NCBI RefSeq assembly: GCF_041433555.1
Contig: NZ_JAPWBR010000026.1
Location: 1 to 25,246, forward strand
Direction: 5' to 3'
DNA from: Granulicatella sp041433555
Lineage (GTDB): Bacteria > Bacillota > Bacilli > Lactobacillales > Aerococcaceae
DNA: 25,246 nt
Below the pieces are notes generated by a model. That model searched no databases and was not told where the DNA came from. It saw only the letters and a program-made list of their open reading frames with translations. Of the stretch, positions 7,511 through 15,842 are shown one piece after another (positions within the stretch are counted from its first letter, which is position 1; the number at the start of each line of letters is the position of its first letter). Made by a program: the position numbers and the translations under genes.

Positions 7511-8194
7511 TTAGAAATATTGTTTACCTGTTTCCAAGGCTGCTTCTGGCATAATCACTTCGCCGTATTCTTTTAATACTTCCCATGAAATTCTTGAGAA
7601 CTCGGCGTACTCGCGAATAAGCGCCATTTTTGAAGCCACTTCTTCTGGTTTTTCCACTTGATGGAAAACGTGTAAGAAGTAATGTCCGCTGTAACGGTAA
7701 AGAACCGATTGGTCAAATTCGCCTGATGCTTCTTTTGCCATTGAAACAAAATCTTCGAAGTCTTCAAAGACAACTGTTACATCGATTGGTTTCAATGTTG
7801 AAGATTTATCTTCCGTATTAATGACTGGTTTTGGAGAAATTTTTCCTTCTTCTTTTGCCTCTTTACGCTTCTTCCCAATACGATCTGTTAGAGAATGTTG
7901 AATCGTATCCACGATATTGCGCACCATACGCTCGTCTGTCGATTCATCTCCCATGTCCACAATACGTGTGACATAGAGTTCTAGACCGTCTGGATTTGGC
8001 ATGATTTGGAAGCTCAAACCGTCTGAATCTTCGAATTGATTCAAGACGCCCATCTCCTCTAAAATACTATGGAAAAAGCCTTCGATTTCGCCTGGATTTC
8101 CAAGTAATTCAGGTATTGATGTACCACGGTCGATTAGATCTTGGTTCTCGATACGCAACAAGAATGTATCGTCGTTAATGCGTTCCATTTCCAT
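7511..8194 (-). CDS. mecA: Adaptor protein MecA
   Basis: 227 residues from ATG at 8194, chosen because AAGGGG lies 8 nt upstream; a GTG at 8203 overlaps the ribosome site. The N-terminal domain (MEMERINDDTFLLRIENQDL and on) is the substrate-binding half. A charged linker (about 100-137, rich in K and E) joins it to the C-terminal ClpC-binding domain (from about 145, DVTVVFEDFEDFVSMAKE). MecA delivers regulators such as ComK or ComX to the ClpCP protease in related bacteria. A TAGAAT element upstream may be its -10 site, but the -35 is weak. Confidence 0.93.
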   Translation of the reverse strand: MEMERINDDTFLLRIENQDLIDRGTSIPELLGNPGEIEGFFHSILEEMGVLNQFEDSDGLSFQIMPNPDGLELYVTRIVDMGDESTDERMVRNIVDTIQHSLTDRIGKKRKEAKEEGKISPKPVINTEDKSSTLKPIDVTVVFEDFEDFVSMAKEASGEFDQSVLYRYSGHYFLHVFHQVEKPEEVASKMALIREYAEFSRISWEVLKEYGEVIMPEAALETGKQYF

Positions 8195-8305
8195 AATATT
8201 CACCCCTTTTTACCTTATCCATCTATTCTAGACCAAACCTGATAAAAATAAAAGAAATACGATTGGAACCCTAATGCAAATTGTTTTGTACTTGGTGCTC
8301 TTGAA

Positions 8306-8583
8306 AAACAGCTTGGAATGGGGCAAATTGAACTTGCGTTCAAATATACTAAAAAAGATTACTGCGAATCCCTTCGGATTATTTTTATAATCGCTGTTAC
8401 GGGGCACCGGTGCAAGCCTGTAGTCTTGCACCTTCGAAGCTTCAAACGCGGAGTACAGGACTCGTCCTTACTCCGCGTAATTCACATTCGATGCGATTCC
8501 CCGTTACTGCGATTATAAAATCCGCAGATTCTTCGTAATCTTTTTTTATTTATTTTGTTCAATTTGCCCCTCCAAGCTTTTTA
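8306..8583 (-). repeat. Structured palindromic repeat, copy C, nested in a longer palindrome
   Basis: The core at 8400-8503 lies on the minus strand. It has a GGGG/CCCC closing stem, an ATCGAA/TTCGAA inner stem, a hairpin ACGCGGAGTA/TACTCCGCGT and a hairpin GGTGCAAG/CTTGCACC with apex AAGACTACAGGCTT. Arms AAAAAAGATTACTGCGAATC (8351-8370) and CGTAATCTTTTTT (8534-8546) surround it. A further inverted pair, AGCTTGGAATGGGGCAAATTG (8310-8330) with CAATTTGCCCCTCCAAGCT (8560-8578), lies outside these. U-tracts occur on both strands. The element fills most of the 490-bp gap between mecA and the permease gene. Confidence 0.8.
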
Positions 8584-8685
8584 AAGGTGCAAAAACCTTT
8601 GTATTTCCCTCTTATTTTTGGAAGGTGAATAGGATGGAAGTGGGCCGCGAAACGACGAGGCTTCTTCTCTTTTTATAAATAAGGC

Positions 8686-9843
8686 TTAGGCTTTTCTTAG
8701 GGTGAGGCCGAATTGTCTTGTTCGGATATGTTGGATGCTAAAGGCTAGTGCTGCATACAAGATTCCGAATAAGAGAACCATACCTAGATTCATAGCGTAA
8801 CTTGAAAATTCTAGCGATGGGTTTTCGGTTGCAGTGATGACATAATACACTGGGAAGAATTTCGCGATACTAATGGCTACTGGATTCAGTAATTCAAGTG
8901 GCACGAAAATTCCTGAGATAAAGGATACCCCCATCCCCACTACCGTACTTGCTGCAGAATAACCATACGTGTTGTCCCCTATAATGACCGAGCATAGGAA
9001 TGCCAGTGCATAGGCTGTAAGTGCTGACGCGAAAGTGAGCATTAATGCCTTTGGAGCACCCGCACTCACATAGAAGCTTGGTGCCACAATGGCTACGAAT
9101 AGTAAGTTGATTCCAACGATTATTCCAACAACTGTTAAGCCACCAAGAAATTTTTCAATCATCACTTGGTTTACACTCTTCATACCGATAATAATTCGTT
9201 TTGCGACTTCATCATTTTCAAGTAAGGCAAAGATTAATCCAAGCAAGAAGATAAATACTGAGATATAAACGAATGGTGTATACGCAAAGTAGATTTCACC
9301 AAATTTTGCATAGTAATCGTCATCCTTAAGTGTGGCGTCTTTTGAAATGACACTCACGGAGGCTTGCTCGTTTAAAATCTTATTCATATTCTCAACGCTA
9401 AAGTTGCCTTGATTTTTCAATACAACCGCATAGCGAATATAGGAATTAACGTACTCACGAAGGACATTGCCGTTCAGTGAATTTCCAATTTCCATTTTGA
9501 CAGCAGATTCCCCATTGTTGATTCTTGTATCAACATCCGATGGAATCCAAAGCGCACCATCTACATCATTTCCATAGACAGCTTCTTTCATGCTGTTATC
9601 GCTATTGGTTGTGAGTGTGACTTTATGATCTTTTTGAAGTGCGGCAACGAGCGCGTTGATAATTTCGCTATTGCCATCTGATTCGTCTTTAATCAAGACT
9701 TTATATTGTGTATCTTTGAAACCTGTGACTTCGTTGTTTCCTAGCACTTGGGAAAGGCCCATTGCCATAAAGATGACTAGGAAAATAATCGCATATGATT
9801 TTAATCGATAAGCAAGTTTTAGAAAATATTTATAGACTATCAT
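8686..9843 (-). CDS. ABC-2 type permease, second subunit (LnrN/YfiN-like)
   Basis: 385 residues. One transmembrane helix near the N-terminus (about 15-35) is followed by a large extracytoplasmic domain (about 40-165) and a C-terminal block of five helices (about 175-375). This is the ABC2_membrane_3 layout. It overlaps the preceding permease gene by 14 bp and is the third gene of an ATPase-permease-permease operon. With the divergent two-component system the arrangement resembles LnrLMN of Bacillus, which gives resistance to membrane-active polyenes. The substrate here is an inference. Confidence 0.85.
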   Translation of the reverse strand: MIVYKYFLKLAYRLKSYAIIFLVIFMAMGLSQVLGNNEVTGFKDTQYKVLIKDESDGNSEIINALVAALQKDHKVTLTTNSDNSMKEAVYGNDVDGALWIPSDVDTRINNGESAVKMEIGNSLNGNVLREYVNSYIRYAVVLKNQGNFSVENMNKILNEQASVSVISKDATLKDDDYYAKFGEIYFAYTPFVYISVFIFLLGLIFALLENDEVAKRIIIGMKSVNQVMIEKFLGGLTVVGIIVGINLLFVAIVAPSFYVSAGAPKALMLTFASALTAYALAFLCSVIIGDNTYGYSAASTVVGMGVSFISGIFVPLELLNPVAISIAKFFPVYYVITATENPSLEFSSYAMNLGMVLLFGILYAALAFSIQHIRTRQFGLTLRKA

Positions 9844-10894
9844 AACGTGTTCTCCTTAATCTCCATAGTGCACATCCTAGAAGTGCTAGTGTATATGCGC
9901 CAAGTAATAAGTAGGTTCTACCAAGATCTGCACTTCCTACAAGGCGATTTAATTGATAAAATCCTGTAACCATTAATGCGACCGGATTAAACTGGTTAAA
10001 TCCTGGCATAAAGGTATTGGCAAATCCTTTCATTGCTGTTCCCATCATTCCAGCAAGTGCTGAAAGGACGAGGTTTGTAATTAACGCGAAGATAATTCTT
10101 CCCTGAATGGTTAGTTTTTGATTAGTTCCAATAAGAAGCCCTGCTGCAATTCCGAATACATTTCCTAGTAACATGAGAAGGAGGCTTCCTGCCCAATCTG
10201 CAAATAGATTAATTTTCAATACTTGTGTCGTATAGACCAGCATGATTGCGTTTGAAGCGATATTGAGTAATAAACCAATCATAAAGCAGTTGATAATGAG
10301 TTTGCCTTTGCTAAATGGACTGCCCATAATACGTCGGCCAATCGGCGATAAGTTCCCGTTTAAGTAAGCTGCACAAACGACACCACTAAACAACGAGTAC
10401 ATCGCGAAACTAGCAATCGCTGTGTAAAATAACATCGTCCCTTGACTGACATCGGTTGTCTCCTGCGTCACCCAGCTCTTGTTAAAGTCGATAGATGCTG
10501 CGCCTCGTCCAAGGCTTTGAACCTGTTTAATCTGTGTCGCTACATTTTTCAACACGCTTTGAGGAATCCCCATCGATTGGCTAACTACCACGTCTAAGTT
10601 CTTCTCAAGAAATCCGTCTGCTTTATCCTCTGTGACGAGTGCCTTCCCTGCTTCCTCTGACTCCACATCAATAATCTCGAAGTAATCTCCGGCTTGTTCA
10701 AACACCTGGCGATATGGGTTGTCGGCTGTCATGGCAACTCGAACTGTTCCCATGTCTTGATTCATGATTCCTGAAAAGGATACGAAATAGAGTGAAATCA
10801 AGATAATCGGATATAATAACACCCAAAACGAGAATGAAAAATCTTTTAAGGCGTCTTTTGATAAATACGTAAATAGCTTTAAGAATGTCTTCAT
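9830..10894 (-). CDS. ABC-2 type permease, first subunit (LnrM/YfiM-like)
   Basis: 354 residues. An N-terminal helix (about 20-45) is followed by an extracytoplasmic segment (to about 150) and then a cluster of hydrophobic segments (about 155-345), ending in a basic tail RRLRRTRYDSL. The ATG overlaps the TGA of the ATPase gene (ATGA), so translation is coupled. It is paired with the following permease to form the membrane part of the transporter. It is related to drug and lantibiotic ABC-2 permeases in general; exact orthology is not certain. Confidence 0.83.
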   Translation of the reverse strand: MKTFLKLFTYLSKDALKDFSFSFWVLLYPIILISLYFVSFSGIMNQDMGTVRVAMTADNPYRQVFEQAGDYFEIIDVESEEAGKALVTEDKADGFLEKNLDVVVSQSMGIPQSVLKNVATQIKQVQSLGRGAASIDFNKSWVTQETTDVSQGTMLFYTAIASFAMYSLFSGVVCAAYLNGNLSPIGRRIMGSPFSKGKLIINCFMIGLLLNIASNAIMLVYTTQVLKINLFADWAGSLLLMLLGNVFGIAAGLLIGTNQKLTIQGRIIFALITNLVLSALAGMMGTAMKGFANTFMPGFNQFNPVALMVTGFYQLNRLVGSADLGRTYLLLGAYTLALLGCALWRLRRTRYDSL

Positions 10895-11835
10895 GAATCT
10901 CGAAGTCCTTTCCCTGTGTATGCAAGGAACACATCATCTAAGCTTGGCTGTTCACTGTATAAACGAACATAGCTTAAGTTCAATTCTTCTAGAATGTTTG
11001 CCACATGAAGTAAGTGATTTGTTCCTTGTTCGAAGTTGAATTTCAAATGATCTTTATGATGTTCTAATACAAGAACATGTGGAATTTGTTTTAAGCGTGC
11101 CACTTGTTCTTCTGTTGGAACGGTTGAAAGTTCCACTTGGATAATTTCAGAAGTCGCGATAGATTTCTTCAATTCTTGCGACGTTCCTGAAACAATGCTC
11201 TTTCCTTTATCCATAATCACGATGCGGTCACTTAATCCATCCACTTCGTCTAAGTAGTGCGTTGTATAAATAATCGTGCTGCCTTGTTCGTTGAGTTTGC
11301 GAATCCCTTCTAAGATGAATGAACGACTTTGTGTGTCTACCGCAACAGTTGGTTCATCGAAGAAAATTAAGCTTGGCTTATGCACGATACCGCAAGCGAT
11401 ATTTAAGCGGCGTTTCAACCCACCACTCAATTTCTTTGGAACAAACTTGCGGAACTCTTGTAGTTCTACAAATTCGATAGCCTCTTGTACATATTGTTTT
11501 CGTTGTTTTGCATCTGAAACATACAATCCGCAGAAGAAATCAATATTTTCTTCGACTGTTAAATTTTCTAAATACGCTAAATCCTGTGGTACAATCCCGA
11601 TTTCACGTCGTACTTTAGTGGATAACGGGAACTTATTCTCTCCTAAAACGGTTACCTCACCGCTATCAAAGGTTAAGAATCCTAACATACTATTAATCGC
11701 TGTTGTCTTCCCACAGCCGTTTGGTCCAAGAAGTGCTAAAAGCTCTCCTTTACGAATTTCAATATCAAAATGATTTAATGCCATCAAGTCTTTGTAACGT
11801 TTTACAAGACTCTTTACTTGGATACTATTTTCCAT
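10891..11835 (-). CDS. ABC transporter ATPase subunit (LnrL/YfiL-like)
   Basis: 314 residues: Walker A GPNGCGKTT (37-45), Q-loop Gln84, signature LSGGLKRR (136-143), Walker B LIFFDEP (156-162) and switch His in IYTTHYLDE. The C-terminal extension after about 220 is typical of CcmA/DrrA-type drug exporter ATPases. Gly-Leu replaces Gly-Gln in the signature, as in other DrrA-like proteins. It is the first gene of the three-gene operon, with GAGGTGAGG upstream of the ATG. Its -10 site (11868-11873) lacks a good -35 and sits next to an inverted repeat, suggesting activation by the divergent response regulator. Confidence 0.9.
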   Translation of the reverse strand: MENSIQVKSLVKRYKDLMALNHFDIEIRKGELLALLGPNGCGKTTAINSMLGFLTFDSGEVTVLGENKFPLSTKVRREIGIVPQDLAYLENLTVEENIDFFCGLYVSDAKQRKQYVQEAIEFVELQEFRKFVPKKLSGGLKRRLNIACGIVHKPSLIFFDEPTVAVDTQSRSFILEGIRKLNEQGSTIIYTTHYLDEVDGLSDRIVIMDKGKSIVSGTSQELKKSIATSEIIQVELSTVPTEEQVARLKQIPHVLVLEHHKDHLKFNFEQGTNHLLHVANILEELNLSYVRLYSEQPSLDDVFLAYTGKGLRDS

Positions 11836-11867
11836 GTCCTCACCTCATTAATTGTTTTTACACTCTT

Positions 11868-11932
11868 AGTATATCGACCACGCATGTCACAAACTAGTGT
11901 CAAATGTCGTTAGTTGTATATGACATTTGTCA
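11868..11932 (-). promoter_or_regulatory. ABC operon promoter with inverted-repeat operator
   Basis: A -10 TATACT lies at 11868-11873 on the minus strand without a convincing -35. Upstream is an 11-bp inverted repeat, TGTCAAATGTC (11898-11908) and GACATTTGTCA (11922-11932), one mismatch, centres 24 bp apart. It lies about 40-70 bp upstream of the predicted transcript start, a common place for NarL/LuxR-type activators. Confidence 0.5.
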
Positions 11933-11997
11933 TAAATAGCTAGATATTTCTCCCTATTTCGGCTAAACTGAAAGAAAGAGTCTTGGAGGTGAGAGGC

Positions 11998-13050
11998 GTG
12001 CGCACGTTTTTAGAGAAGTTAATGTTCTTTATTTTGATTAGCATCTATTTAATGGGACAACAAACAGAAGTCTTTACTATATTTTTAGGTCTTTGTATTT
12101 TTATTCTTTCTCTATCTATAGAAGTGTTTGAAAATAGTTGGATTCAACGCATTTCGCTAGTAATATCTGGTGCTTTATGCATCTTCTATCCTGAAACGGG
12201 ATTGTATCTTTCCATTTTCATTATGCATGCTGCCCAACTATTCGGGCTCCCAGGAGCTTTTGCTGGCATCATCCTTTTACTGCGACCAGATTTATTCACA
12301 TTAATCCTAAGCGTTATCGGAACGTACGTTATTTTACGTAGTCGCTATGATAAAGAATTCCGTACGATGAGTCACCATATCCAAGACGACTTAGAGCATG
12401 AACGACTTCTACTATTGCAACGACAACAATTTAGCCAAGAAGAAACATTGAAGCAAATGGAAGTCGCGACACTTAAGGAACGGAATCGTATCTCTCACGC
12501 CTTGCACGATCAAATCGGACATACGCTCAGCGCTTCAATTATGCAACTGGAGGCCTTACAAATTATTACTAATGAACTCGTTGTTGAGAAGAAGTTAGAA
12601 CAAGTTTCTGGCATCCTTCAAAACGGAATGGACGAGATTCGAACGACGATTCATCAGCTTTACGATGACTCCTTCCTACTCTCTCAAAAGATGGATGAGA
12701 TTCTTCACCCGCTTGAAGCGAAGGCGCAAGTCAACTATCAAAATACAATCTCGGATGAAATTCCAATCGGATTGAAGTACGACATCCTTACTATCTGTAA
12801 AGAGATGGCAACGAACTTTATGAAGTATTCAAACGGAAATCAAATCCAATTATTTTTACTAGAACAAAACAACTACTACACGATTCAATATAAAGATAAT
12901 GGGAATGAGACGAGAAATGACACCCCGGGCATGGGCTTAACTATGATGAAAGAACTGGTGGAGAAACATAAAGGGGTTATGACATTACAAACAAATAACG
13001 GATATGACATCTTTATCCGAATCCCAAAACAGGAGGTCAACCATGATTAA
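11998..13050 (+). CDS. Sensor histidine kinase, HisKA_3 (NarL-partner) family
   Basis: 350 residues from GTG at 11998, chosen because GGAGG lies 8 nt upstream; the frame could start at TTG 11983, but that overlaps the ribosome site. Four to five hydrophobic segments (about 8-115) form a membrane sensor with very short loops, so it probably senses within the membrane. A coiled linker follows (about 125-160). The HisKA_3 motif is ERNRISHALHDQIGHT with phosphoacceptor His170. The ATPase domain shows the N-box Asn273 (KEMATNFMKYS), YKDNGN (298-303) and GMGL (311-314). The small-loop sensor resembles DesK/LnrJ-type kinases. It overlaps the regulator gene by 8 bp. Confidence 0.9.
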   Translation: MRTFLEKLMFFILISIYLMGQQTEVFTIFLGLCIFILSLSIEVFENSWIQRISLVISGALCIFYPETGLYLSIFIMHAAQLFGLPGAFAGIILLLRPDLFTLILSVIGTYVILRSRYDKEFRTMSHHIQDDLEHERLLLLQRQQFSQEETLKQMEVATLKERNRISHALHDQIGHTLSASIMQLEALQIITNELVVEKKLEQVSGILQNGMDEIRTTIHQLYDDSFLLSQKMDEILHPLEAKAQVNYQNTISDEIPIGLKYDILTICKEMATNFMKYSNGNQIQLFLLEQNNYYTIQYKDNGNETRNDTPGMGLTMMKELVEKHKGVMTLQTNNGYDIFIRIPKQEVNHD

Positions 13051-13651
13051 AACGATTCTAGTCGATGACGACTTTCTAGTGCTTCAAGCGCTCGAGACGA
13101 TTCTATCTGTTCAAGACCATATTGAAGTGGTCGGGACAGGCAGCGATGGACATGATGCTGTCGAATTATATATCACTCATCAACCAGACTTAGTCTTGAT
13201 GGACATTCGTATGGAACCTACTACCGGAATCGAAGCGGCAGAAACGATTTTAAAAGACTTTCCTGAAGCGAAGATTTTGTTCCTAACGACCTTCCAAGAC
13301 GACGAGTATATTACAAAAGCACTCTCCCTTGGCTGCAGAGGGTATTTATTGAAGCAACATATTAAAGGAATTCTTCCCGCGATTGATGCAGTGATGAATG
13401 GACAAATCGTCTATGACTCTACGATTGAAATGCCAGTGAAGAAAACCTTTGAGAAGAAATCGAGTGCCCATTTAAACGAGCGTGAGAATGAACTGCTCTA
13501 CCTCGTTGCTGAAGGATTCAATAATAAAGAAATCGCCGAGAAGATGTATCTCAGCGAAGGAACGGTAAGAAACTACTTATCGGCTCTGCTTGAAAAGTTA
13601 GAATTGCGTGATCGTACGCAACTGGCAGTTTATTACTATAAAGAACTATAA
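13043..13651 (+). CDS. LuxR/NarL-family response regulator
   Basis: 202 residues from ATG at 13043, 6 nt after AGGAGG; the frame could extend to 13004 inside the kinase gene without a ribosome site. The receiver domain has acidic pocket Asp8-Asp10, phosphoacceptor Asp54 (VLMDIRM), Thr82-Thr83 and Lys104. The C-terminal LuxR helix-turn-helix runs about 143-200 (LNERENELLYLVAEGFNNKE onward). It forms a two-component pair with the overlapping kinase and probably controls the divergent ABC operon through the inverted repeat at 11898-11932. Confidence 0.92.
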   Translation: MIKTILVDDDFLVLQALETILSVQDHIEVVGTGSDGHDAVELYITHQPDLVLMDIRMEPTTGIEAAETILKDFPEAKILFLTTFQDDEYITKALSLGCRGYLLKQHIKGILPAIDAVMNGQIVYDSTIEMPVKKTFEKKSSAHLNERENELLYLVAEGFNNKEIAEKMYLSEGTVRNYLSALLEKLELRDRTQLAVYYYKEL

Positions 13652-13689
13652 GAAAAACAAGCACCTCAAGTTGAGGTGCTTGTTTTTCT
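13651..13689 (+). terminator. Terminator of the two-component operon
   Basis: Almost perfect palindrome AGAAAAACAAGCACCTCAA / TTGAGGTGCTTGTTTTTCT with a one-base centre. It begins at the last base of the stop codon and works in both directions. Confidence 0.85.
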
Positions 13690-13741
13690 CTTATGAATAT
13701 TTATTTCCAAACTTTTCCAAAATTCAGTAAATTTTGGGTAC

Positions 13742-13770
13742 AAAAAAAGCCCTGAATCATCAAGGCTTTT
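13742..13770 (-). terminator. spx terminator
   Basis: Minus strand AAAGCCTTGA, loop TGA, TTCAGGGCTTT and then further Ts. It sits 6 nt after the spx stop codon. Confidence 0.85.
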
Positions 13771-13775
13771 GATCT

Positions 13776-14174
13776 TTAAAAGTTAACTAAGCGTTGTGCC
13801 ATATCTAATTCGTAAGCACGAACTTCACGTGGTAAGAAGCGACGAATTTCGTCTTCGTTGTACCCTACTTGGAATCTCTTTTCGTCCAACATAATTGGGC
13901 GACGTAGCAATCCTGGGTTGTTTTGGATTAATGAGAACAATTGATTTAATGGAACTTCATCTAAGTCAATTTTTAACTCTTGGAATGCTTTTGAACGAGT
14001 TGAGATAATCTCTTCTGTTCCGTCTTCTGTCATTCGTAGGATGTTTTTAATTTCGTCAATTGTTAATGGTTCTGAAAAAATGTTTCTTTCTGTGTACAAG
14101 ATGTTATGTTCTTCTAACCATGCACGAGCTTTACGGCAAGATGTACAGCTAGGTGATGTATATAATGTAACCAT
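13776..14174 (-). CDS. spx: Spx, redox-sensing transcriptional regulator
   Basis: 132 residues, the standard Spx length. The ArsC-like fold has the CxxC redox switch Cys10/Cys13 (SPSCTSCRKA) and the RPI motif with Arg92 (RRPIMLDEKR). Spx binds the C-terminal domain of the RNA polymerase alpha subunit and redirects transcription under disulfide stress. It is normally degraded by ClpXP; the usual degradable C-terminal tail is represented here by LDMAQRLVNF. AGGAGG lies 10 nt before the ATG. It is a single-gene unit with its own terminator. Confidence 0.92.
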   Translation of the reverse strand: MVTLYTSPSCTSCRKARAWLEEHNILYTERNIFSEPLTIDEIKNILRMTEDGTEEIISTRSKAFQELKIDLDEVPLNQLFSLIQNNPGLLRRPIMLDEKRFQVGYNEDEIRRFLPREVRAYELDMAQRLVNF

Positions 14175-14223
14175 ACGTCGATGTCCTCCTCTTCTAAAGT
14201 CTTCGGTCTTATCTACGTGTATT

Positions 14224-14252
14224 ATTATATATGATATATAAAAAAAAATCTA
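14224..14252 (-). promoter_or_regulatory. Probable spx promoter
   Basis: TATAAT at 14224-14229 on the minus strand with a poor -35 (TAGATT, 14247-14252) at 17 bp. The surrounding DNA is very AT-rich. Confidence 0.45.
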
Positions 14253-14436
14253 TATGATTTTTGGATATTTTTTAGATTTTCACAAACTTTTTTCACTTTT
14301 GATGAAAAATTTAATGTTTCATAATATTTTCACTCGCTTTCATTTCGTGATTGTGTCTTCAACAGAAAATCTCTGAATTCACAAACGTTGAAAACAGTTG
14401 TAACTATTTTTTCATGAAAATCCTTTAGAAATAAGG

Positions 14437-14442
14437 TATAAT
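14437..14442 (+). promoter_or_regulatory. Probable trpS -10 element
   Basis: A perfect TATAAT lies 28 bp upstream of the trpS ATG; the -35 (ATGAAA, 14414-14419) is weak. The rest of the 14175-14470 gap is AT-rich with no gene and no T-box leader. Confidence 0.5.
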
Positions 14443-14470
14443 AAAACTAACAAGTTTAAGGAGCACTTAT

Positions 14471-15466
14471 ATGTCTAAAAAAAGAATTTTCTCAGGCGTA
14501 CAGCCTTCAGCTATCCCAACTATCGGGAACTATATTGGAGCGATGAAAAACTTCGTGGCCTTACAAGATGAGTACGATTGTACTTACTGTATCGTAAACC
14601 AACACGCGATTACCGTTCCACAAGATCCAAAGAAATTAAAAGAACAAACGCGTTCACTTGCAGCACTTTACCTTGCGATTGGTCTTGACCCTGAAAAGTC
14701 AACGATCTTCGTACAATCAGAAGTACCTGCACACGCACAAGCTGCATGGATCGTTCAATGTAATGTCGGTGTTGGTGAATTAGAACGTATGACACAATAC
14801 AAAGATAAATCTCAAAAACAACAATCTGTATCAGCAGGTTTATTAACATACCCTCCTCTAATGGTAGCCGATATCGTTTTATATAACGCCGAAGTGGTAC
14901 CTGTTGGAGAAGACCAAAAACAACATATGGAATTAACACGTGACTTCGTTGAACGCTTCAACAGCCGCTACGGAAACGGCAACCAACTTCTTGTAATGCC
15001 AGAACCATTCATTCCAAAAGCTGGCGCACGTGTCATGAGCTTACAAACGCCAACGAAGAAAATGAGTAAATCAGATGCCAACGTAAAAGAATATATCAGC
15101 ATGCTTGATGAACCTTCCGTGATTCGCAAGAAGATTAAGAGCGCTGTAACAGATTCAAGCGGCGTGATTGAATTCGATCCAGCTGAAAAACCTGGCGTAT
15201 CAAACCTATTAACAATTTTCTCTGCTTTCTCTGGCGAAAGTATTGAATCATTAGTGGAACGCTTCAAAGGCGTTGGTTATGGCCAATTCAAAGAAGAATT
15301 AGCCGATGCTATTATCGCTGTTATGGAACCAATTCAAGAGCGCTATTATGAGCTATTAAAATCTGATAAGTTAGATGAGATTCTTGATGAGGGTGCTAAG
15401 AAAGCAAATGCAGTGGCAAGTAAGACGCTACGCAAGATGGAGAAAGCTGTAGGCTTAGTGAGATAA
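14471..15466 (+). CDS. trpS: Tryptophanyl-tRNA synthetase
   Basis: 331 residues, class I synthetase of the usual bacterial length. The HIGH-type motif is PTIGNYIGAM (TIGN at 17-20) and the second signature is KMSKS (about 197-201). The FSGVQPSAIPTIGN start is characteristic of TrpRS. It charges tRNA-Trp with tryptophan in the cytoplasm. The ATG lies 7 nt after AAGGAG. Its last codon and stop lie within the left arm of repeat element D, and a separate normal terminator follows. Confidence 0.96.
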   Translation: MSKKRIFSGVQPSAIPTIGNYIGAMKNFVALQDEYDCTYCIVNQHAITVPQDPKKLKEQTRSLAALYLAIGLDPEKSTIFVQSEVPAHAQAAWIVQCNVGVGELERMTQYKDKSQKQQSVSAGLLTYPPLMVADIVLYNAEVVPVGEDQKQHMELTRDFVERFNSRYGNGNQLLVMPEPFIPKAGARVMSLQTPTKKMSKSDANVKEYISMLDEPSVIRKKIKSAVTDSSGVIEFDPAEKPGVSNLLTIFSAFSGESIESLVERFKGVGYGQFKEELADAIIAVMEPIQERYYELLKSDKLDEILDEGAKKANAVASKTLRKMEKAVGLVR

Positions 15467-15740
15467 ACTATTTTTAATTGATGAGATCCATTCATTTAGA
15501 ATGGGTCTTTTTTGATTATCTGAAAAACATCAGTTTTATATTGAAAGAGTCATAATGGGACACCGGTTCGAGCCTTTCGTCTCTCACCTTTGAAGCTTCA
15601 AAGGTGGAGTAAGGATTTCATTCCTAACTCCACCTAATTCACATTCAATGTGATTCCCCACTATTCTTTCAATAAACTGATGTTTTTTCTGATAATTGAT
15701 AACCTTATTCCATAATGAATCAATCAAAAATAGTTTATCT
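15461..15740 (-). repeat. Structured palindromic repeat, copy D, arm reaching into trpS
   Basis: The core at 15556-15660 lies on the minus strand. It has a GGG/CCC closing stem, an ATTGAA/TTCAAA inner stem, hairpin AGGTGGAGTTAGGA/TCCTTACTCCACCT and a second hairpin with apex GAGACGAAAGGCTC. Middle arms are AAAAACATCAGTTTTATATT / AATAAACTGATGTTTTT. Outer arms are AGATAAACTATTTTTAATTG (15461-15480) and CAATCAAAAATAGTTTATCT (15721-15740); the left one includes the last Arg codon and stop of trpS. The trpS terminator sits inside the outer arm. Confidence 0.8.
15485..15513 (+). terminator. trpS terminator
   Basis: GATCCATTC, loop ATTTA, GAATGGGTC, then six Ts, 18 nt after the trpS stop codon. Confidence 0.85.
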
Positions 15741-15762
15741 CCCACCGCTGAAGGGAAAAGGT
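15731..15762 (+). repeat. 32-bp direct repeat, copy 1
   Basis: TAGTTTATCTCCCACCGCTG followed by AAGGGAAAAGGT. It is identical to 15843-15874 except C/T at one base. Its first ten bases are the end of the right arm of element D. Confidence 0.85.
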
Positions 15763-15842
15763 TAAATAATTTAATGAGCACATCAAACTTAAACCTTATA
15801 GTTCGAGGGACTCTTTTTCTTTATGTATAAAAATACCTTTCT

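Noticed and set aside
8634..8678. 14-codon frame starting ATGGAAGTGGGC with a GGAAGGTG ribosome-like site
   Set aside because: Too short, antisense to the 3' side of the permease operon, and without a promoter or recognisable product.
14175..14470. T-box leader upstream of trpS
   Set aside because: No T-box sequence, specifier hairpin or leader terminator is present; the -10 element is only 28 bp from the ATG.
15553..15600. tRNA-like GGTTCGAGCC next to a cloverleaf-like fold in element D
   Set aside because: Only this copy has the motif; there is no anticodon arm of the right size and no CCA-type acceptor, and the homologous copies lack it.
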